A stretch of DNA of 64,000 bases from contig NZ_BMKL01000001.1 in assembly GCF_014644315.1 (NCBI RefSeq), forward strand, positions 2,305,001-2,369,000. The letters are read 5' to 3'. Position 1 is the first letter of the stretch, and every line of letters begins with the position of its first letter. Made by a program: the position numbers and the translations under genes. Source of the stretch: Tsuneonella deserti (GTDB lineage Bacteria > Pseudomonadota > Alphaproteobacteria > Sphingomonadales > Sphingomonadaceae). Shown piece after piece: positions 61,290 through 64,000 of the stretch. The notes below the pieces were generated by a model that did no database searches, had not been told where the DNA came from, and saw only the letters and a list, made by a program, of their open reading frames with translations.

Positions 61290-62618
61290 ATGGCGACCCA
61301 GCCGCTTGAGGCCCCGGCCCAGTGGACCACCGCACCACGCGCGGTTGACGCGCTGGATCAGGCGCTGCGCGAGAACCCGCAGGCGCTGCCGCATCATACC
61401 GAAAAGTGGGACGTCAGCCGGTCCGACATCTATGTCGAGGACCGCTGGCAACCGATCTTCAAGGAGATGCGCGCGGCGGGCGATCTGCACAAGGTCAACG
61501 AAAGCCCGTTCGGCCCGCACTGGAACGTCGTCACTCACCGGGCGATCCAGCACATCGAGGCGCTGCCGGAACTTTATTCTTCTGCCGACGGGATCACCAT
61601 CCTCGAGGCCTTGAGCGACGAGAAGCTCGCCGAGCTGGGCCGCGAGCGGTTCGAGCTACCGATGTTCATCGCGATGGACCGGCCCAAGCACACCGGCCAA
61701 CGGCGCACCGTGGCACCGAAGTTCACGCCTTCGTCGATTGCGGAAATGGAAGCGGAAATCCGTCAGCGCACCGGCGAGCTGCTCGACACTCTGCCGCGCA
61801 ACAAAGTGTTCGACTGGGTCGATACCGTGTCGATCGAGTTGACCACCGGGATGCTGGCGATCCTGTTTGATTTCCCGTGGCCTGACCGGCGCCTGCTGAC
61901 GTTCTGGTCCGATTGGGCAGGCGACACTGAAATCGCGCTGATCCGCGAACTGGACATCCAGCGCCAGGGCATCCTGCGCGAAATGGGCGCCTACTTCATG
62001 CAGCTGTGGCAGGAACGCGCCAACAAACCGCCCCAGCCCGATCTCATTTCCATGATGATCCACTCGCCTGCGATGAACCAGATGAGCCCGGAAGAATTCA
62101 TGGGCAACCTGGTGCTTCTGATTGTCGGCGGGAACGACACTACCCGCAATACCATGAGCGGGATCATTCATGCGTTCGACAAGTTCCCCGACCAGCGCAA
62201 GCTGTTTGAAAACGATCCCTCGCTGATCCCCAACGCAATCCAGGAAATCCTGCGTTACCAGACGCCGCTGGCGCACATGCGCCGGTTGGCGACCGAGGAC
62301 AGCGAACTGTTCGGACAGACCGTGAAAAAGGGGGAGCGGCTGGTCCTGTGGTACATCTCGGCCAACCGCGACGAAACCGTATTCGAGAATCCCGACGTGC
62401 TCGACATCCGGCGCGAGAACGCGCGGCGGCATCTGTCTTTCGGCTACGGCATCCATCGCTGCGTCGGTGCTCGCCTGGCCGAGCTGCAGCTGCGCGTCCT
62501 GCTGGAAGAGATGCACAAGCGGCGCATGCGCGTCCATGTGGCGGGCGACGTGGAGCGGGTCCGGGCGAACTTCGTGCACGGTTTCCGCAAGATGGAAGTC
62601 GAGATCACCGAATTCTGA
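61290..62618 (+). CDS. Cytochrome P450, CYP153-like alkane hydroxylase family
   Basis: A 442-residue P450 resembling CYP153, soluble enzymes that hydroxylate the end carbon of medium-chain alkanes and fatty acids. Family stretches: WVDTVSIELTTGMLAILFDF, NLVLLIVGGNDTTRNTMSG (I-helix), YQTPLAHMRRLATED, and the heme loop FGYGIHRCVGARLAEL with Cys391. AAGGAG eight bases before the ATG at 61290 fixes the start. CYP153 genes usually travel with a ferredoxin and reductase; neither is adjacent, though a ferredoxin reductase gene lies 3.4 kb upstream. TTGACA at 61212-61217 might be part of its promoter. Confidence 0.9.
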   Translation: MATQPLEAPAQWTTAPRAVDALDQALRENPQALPHHTEKWDVSRSDIYVEDRWQPIFKEMRAAGDLHKVNESPFGPHWNVVTHRAIQHIEALPELYSSADGITILEALSDEKLAELGRERFELPMFIAMDRPKHTGQRRTVAPKFTPSSIAEMEAEIRQRTGELLDTLPRNKVFDWVDTVSIELTTGMLAILFDFPWPDRRLLTFWSDWAGDTEIALIRELDIQRQGILREMGAYFMQLWQERANKPPQPDLISMMIHSPAMNQMSPEEFMGNLVLLIVGGNDTTRNTMSGIIHAFDKFPDQRKLFENDPSLIPNAIQEILRYQTPLAHMRRLATEDSELFGQTVKKGERLVLWYISANRDETVFENPDVLDIRRENARRHLSFGYGIHRCVGARLAELQLRVLLEEMHKRRMRVHVAGDVERVRANFVHGFRKMEVEITEF

Positions 62619-62668
62619 GGACGCATGTTCAGCGGCGGTTGAGCGAGTTGCAGGTAGGGAGAATCCTT

Positions 62669-63160
62669 ATGCTGGCTTCGAAGAACCGCCGCTCCTTCAT
62701 CTCGTGGCTGGGCGCTGCGGCCAGCGTGCCCGTGCTTGCCGCCTGCGGCGGTTCTCCGGCGCAGGCTCGCGCGTGGCCCAAAGGCCTCAGCGATGCGCAG
62801 TGGAAGGCGAAGCTAAGCAAGACCCAGTACTGGGTGCTGCGGCAGGCCGGCACCGAGCGGCCGTACTCGTCCCCGCTCAACAAGGAACACCGGAAGGGCA
62901 CGTTCGCCTGCGCGGGCTGCGGGAACGCGCTCTATTCCTCCGCGACCAAGTTCGAAAGCGGCACCGGTTGGCCCAGCTTCTGGCAACCGCTTCGCGGTGC
63001 GATCGTCACCGACACCGATTACAAGATCGGCGTGCCTCGGACCGAAGTGCTGTGCGCAGACTGCGGTGGACACCTGGGACACGTTTTCAATGACGGCCCC
63101 AAGCCGACTGGCAAGCGCTATTGCATGAACGGCGCCGCGATGGTCTTTCGCGCCGCGTGA
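62669..63160 (+). CDS. msrB: Peptide-methionine (R)-S-oxide reductase, exported
   Basis: A 163-residue MsrB with an N-terminal export signal. Residues 5-26 (KNRRSFISWLGAAASVPVLA, then AC) contain twin arginines and end in a lipobox at Cys26, so it may be a Tat-exported lipoprotein. The SelR domain has two zinc CxxC pairs (CAGC, CADC), GTGWPSFWQPL, and the nucleophile Cys152 in RYCMNGAAMVF. It repairs oxidised methionine, here probably in the envelope. GGGAG lies 8 bases before the ATG. It follows the P450 by 50 bp. Confidence 0.92.
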   Translation: MLASKNRRSFISWLGAAASVPVLAACGGSPAQARAWPKGLSDAQWKAKLSKTQYWVLRQAGTERPYSSPLNKEHRKGTFACAGCGNALYSSATKFESGTGWPSFWQPLRGAIVTDTDYKIGVPRTEVLCADCGGHLGHVFNDGPKPTGKRYCMNGAAMVFRAA

Positions 63161-63182
63161 CCGTCAAAGGCGGCATCTGCGC

Positions 63183-63217
63183 AAAAAAATAGCGGCGAGG
63201 GCACGAGCCCCCGCCGC
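63183..63217 (-). terminator. Intrinsic terminator for the GlsB/YeaQ-family gene
   Basis: On the minus strand GCGGCGGGGGC pairs with GCCCTCGCCGC (11 bp with one G-T wobble) around a TCGT loop and is followed by TATTTTTTT. It lies 26 bp past the stop of the leftward stress-protein gene. Confidence 0.88.
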
Positions 63218-63242
63218 CGTTTCCTGAACTTGGAACTCGTCG

Positions 63243-63509
63243 TTAGCGGACGCGGCCGCGCTGAACGAGGTTGACGATCGCCAGCAGGACGATGGCGCCG
63301 ACGATCGCGACGAGGAACCCCGGGAGGTTGAACGTCTGGATGGTGGTGTCCATGCCGAGGAAGGCGTTGGCGATCCAGTTGCCGAGCAGGGCACCGATGA
63401 TGCCGACGATGATGTTCATGATGATGCCCATCGACGCGTCGCGCGCCATGACCATGCTTGCCAGCCAGCCAGCCACACCCCCGACGATGATAGCGATAAT
63501 CCAACCCAT
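63243..63509 (-). CDS. GlsB/YeaQ/YmgE family stress-response membrane protein
   Basis: An 88-residue integral membrane protein of the transglycosylase-associated family. Three hydrophobic helices are visible: MGWIIAIIVGGVAGWLASMV, GIIMNIIVGIIGALLGNWIA and FLVAIVGAIVLLAIVNLV, with the family glycine pattern. The function is not settled; members are induced by envelope or general stress. AGGAGG upstream of the ATG and a strong terminator suggest high expression. It is monocistronic. Confidence 0.9.
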   Translation of the reverse strand: MGWIIAIIVGGVAGWLASMVMARDASMGIIMNIIVGIIGALLGNWIANAFLGMDTTIQTFNLPGFLVAIVGAIVLLAIVNLVQRGRVR

Positions 63510-63688
63510 AACGGCATTCCTCCTGTTATTGCGCCCCTGGTGCGCATCGTACGCCGCAATAAACGGCGCTTGAGGCAGAGCGTTCCCCAGCCTCGTTGGG
63601 CCGGTATTCAGGAGAATATCGCAATCGGGCCGGATTACCTAATCGCCCGCCGCTGCGGCAGCCGCCGGTGGGTCCTCGCGCGAGCGGG

Positions 63689-63988
63689 TCAGTACTTGAG
63701 CTGGCGCTCGTAGAGATCGCGGTAATGCTGGATCCGCGTCACCCGCAGACCCTGCATTCCCGAGCGGTCGACAGCACGCTGCCACGACGCGAACTCTTCG
63801 AGGGTGAGGTTATAGCGCTCGAGCACCTCGTCGATCGTCAGCAGGCCGCCATTGACGGCCGCGACCACTTCCGCCTTGCGGCGAACGACCCAGCGCTGGG
63901 TGTTCGGCGGCGGCAAGTCCTCGATCCCGAGCGGCTCGCCGAGAGGGCCAATCACCTGCGCCGGACGGATTTTCTGGTTCTCGATCAT
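63689..63988 (-). CDS. sciP: SciP-like cell-cycle regulator (DUF1153)
   Basis: A 99-residue DNA-binding protein matching SciP, the small CtrA-antagonist first described in Caulobacter. Helix-turn-helix region: WVVRRKAEVVAAVNGGLLTI, then DEVLERYNLTLEEFASWQRAVDR. In Caulobacter it represses CtrA-activated genes in G1; in sphingomonads the same role is inferred. The C-terminus LRVTRIQHYRDLYERQL is conserved in the family. Its start is 12 bp from the window edge, so its promoter lies outside. Confidence 0.93.
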   Translation of the reverse strand: MIENQKIRPAQVIGPLGEPLGIEDLPPPNTQRWVVRRKAEVVAAVNGGLLTIDEVLERYNLTLEEFASWQRAVDRSGMQGLRVTRIQHYRDLYERQLKY

Positions 63989-64000
63989 TACTTGTCCCGG

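Overview
This 64 kb window is high-GC chromosomal DNA from an alphaproteobacterium, most likely a member of the Sphingomonadales (Sphingomonadaceae/Erythrobacteraceae). The pointers are a SciP (DUF1153) cell-cycle regulator, a large NAD-type glutamate dehydrogenase of about 1570 residues, exosortase-A-associated polysaccharide genes, DUF6356 and DUF4126 proteins, an ArR-like ferredoxin reductase, CYP153-like and CYP108-like P450s, and the order DUF3576-leuS-lptE-holA. The taxonomic call is inference. No rRNA, tRNA, transposase, phage gene, CRISPR array or integrase was seen; gene density and base composition look uniform, as in core chromosome.

Layout. 1-4 kb: the end of a zinc alcohol dehydrogenase, then a leftward block of MaoC hydratase, thiolase, CMD-family protein and DUF4126 membrane protein. 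4-8.2 kb: an exosortase-A-type O-glycosylation ligase coupled to a 40-residue membrane peptide, a divergent exosortase-A-type glycosyltransferase, and an unknown membrane-anchored acidic protein. 8.4-14.5 kb: gltB-gltD. 14.5-17 kb: crotonase, SDR, acid-phosphatase lipoprotein. 17-25.9 kb: ung, a ribonuclease D-like gene, lptC-lptA, a polyprenyl sugar-phosphate transferase, and leftward DUF3576, leuS-lptE-holA. 26-29.8 kb: an exported protein of unknown function behind a 333 bp intergenic region, phbB, cfa, a ribbon-helix-helix protein, and a small protein with a C-terminal DESFPASDPP motif. 29.8-38.5 kb: murA, divergent galU-SLC13 permease, acyl-CoA synthetase plus CYP108-like P450, M23 peptidase, and DUF455/peroxiredoxin. 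38.5-49 kb: glnE, M28 peptidase, agmatine-deiminase-family enzyme, TauE permease, thrS, PhoD. 49-57.9 kb: DUF6356, an ABHD10-like hydrolase, a TPR protein, an LLM flavoenzyme, NAD-GDH and ferredoxin reductase. 58-64 kb: queG, a NatAB-type ABC exporter, CYP153-like P450, exported MsrB, a GlsB/YeaQ protein and SciP.

Four functions meet in the window. Nitrogen: gltBD (glutamate synthesis), glnE (glutamine synthetase control) and NAD-GDH (glutamate breakdown). Envelope: lptC, lptA, lptE, murA, galU, the polyprenyl sugar transferase, the exosortase-associated ligase and glycosyltransferase, and M23. Lipid and hydrocarbon metabolism: thiolase, MaoC, crotonase, phbB, cfa, acyl-CoA ligase, two P450s and a ferredoxin reductase. 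Translation and replication: leuS, thrS, holA, queG, ung.

I found no clearly new multi-gene system. The best leads are regulatory or small: a near-perfect 19 bp palindrome in front of NAD-GDH, a structured leader before the unknown exported protein at 26.3 kb, a dyad-symmetric REP-like element in the thrS leader that could also form an attenuator, the tiny peptide coupled to the exosortase-associated ligase, and the DESFPASDPP protein.
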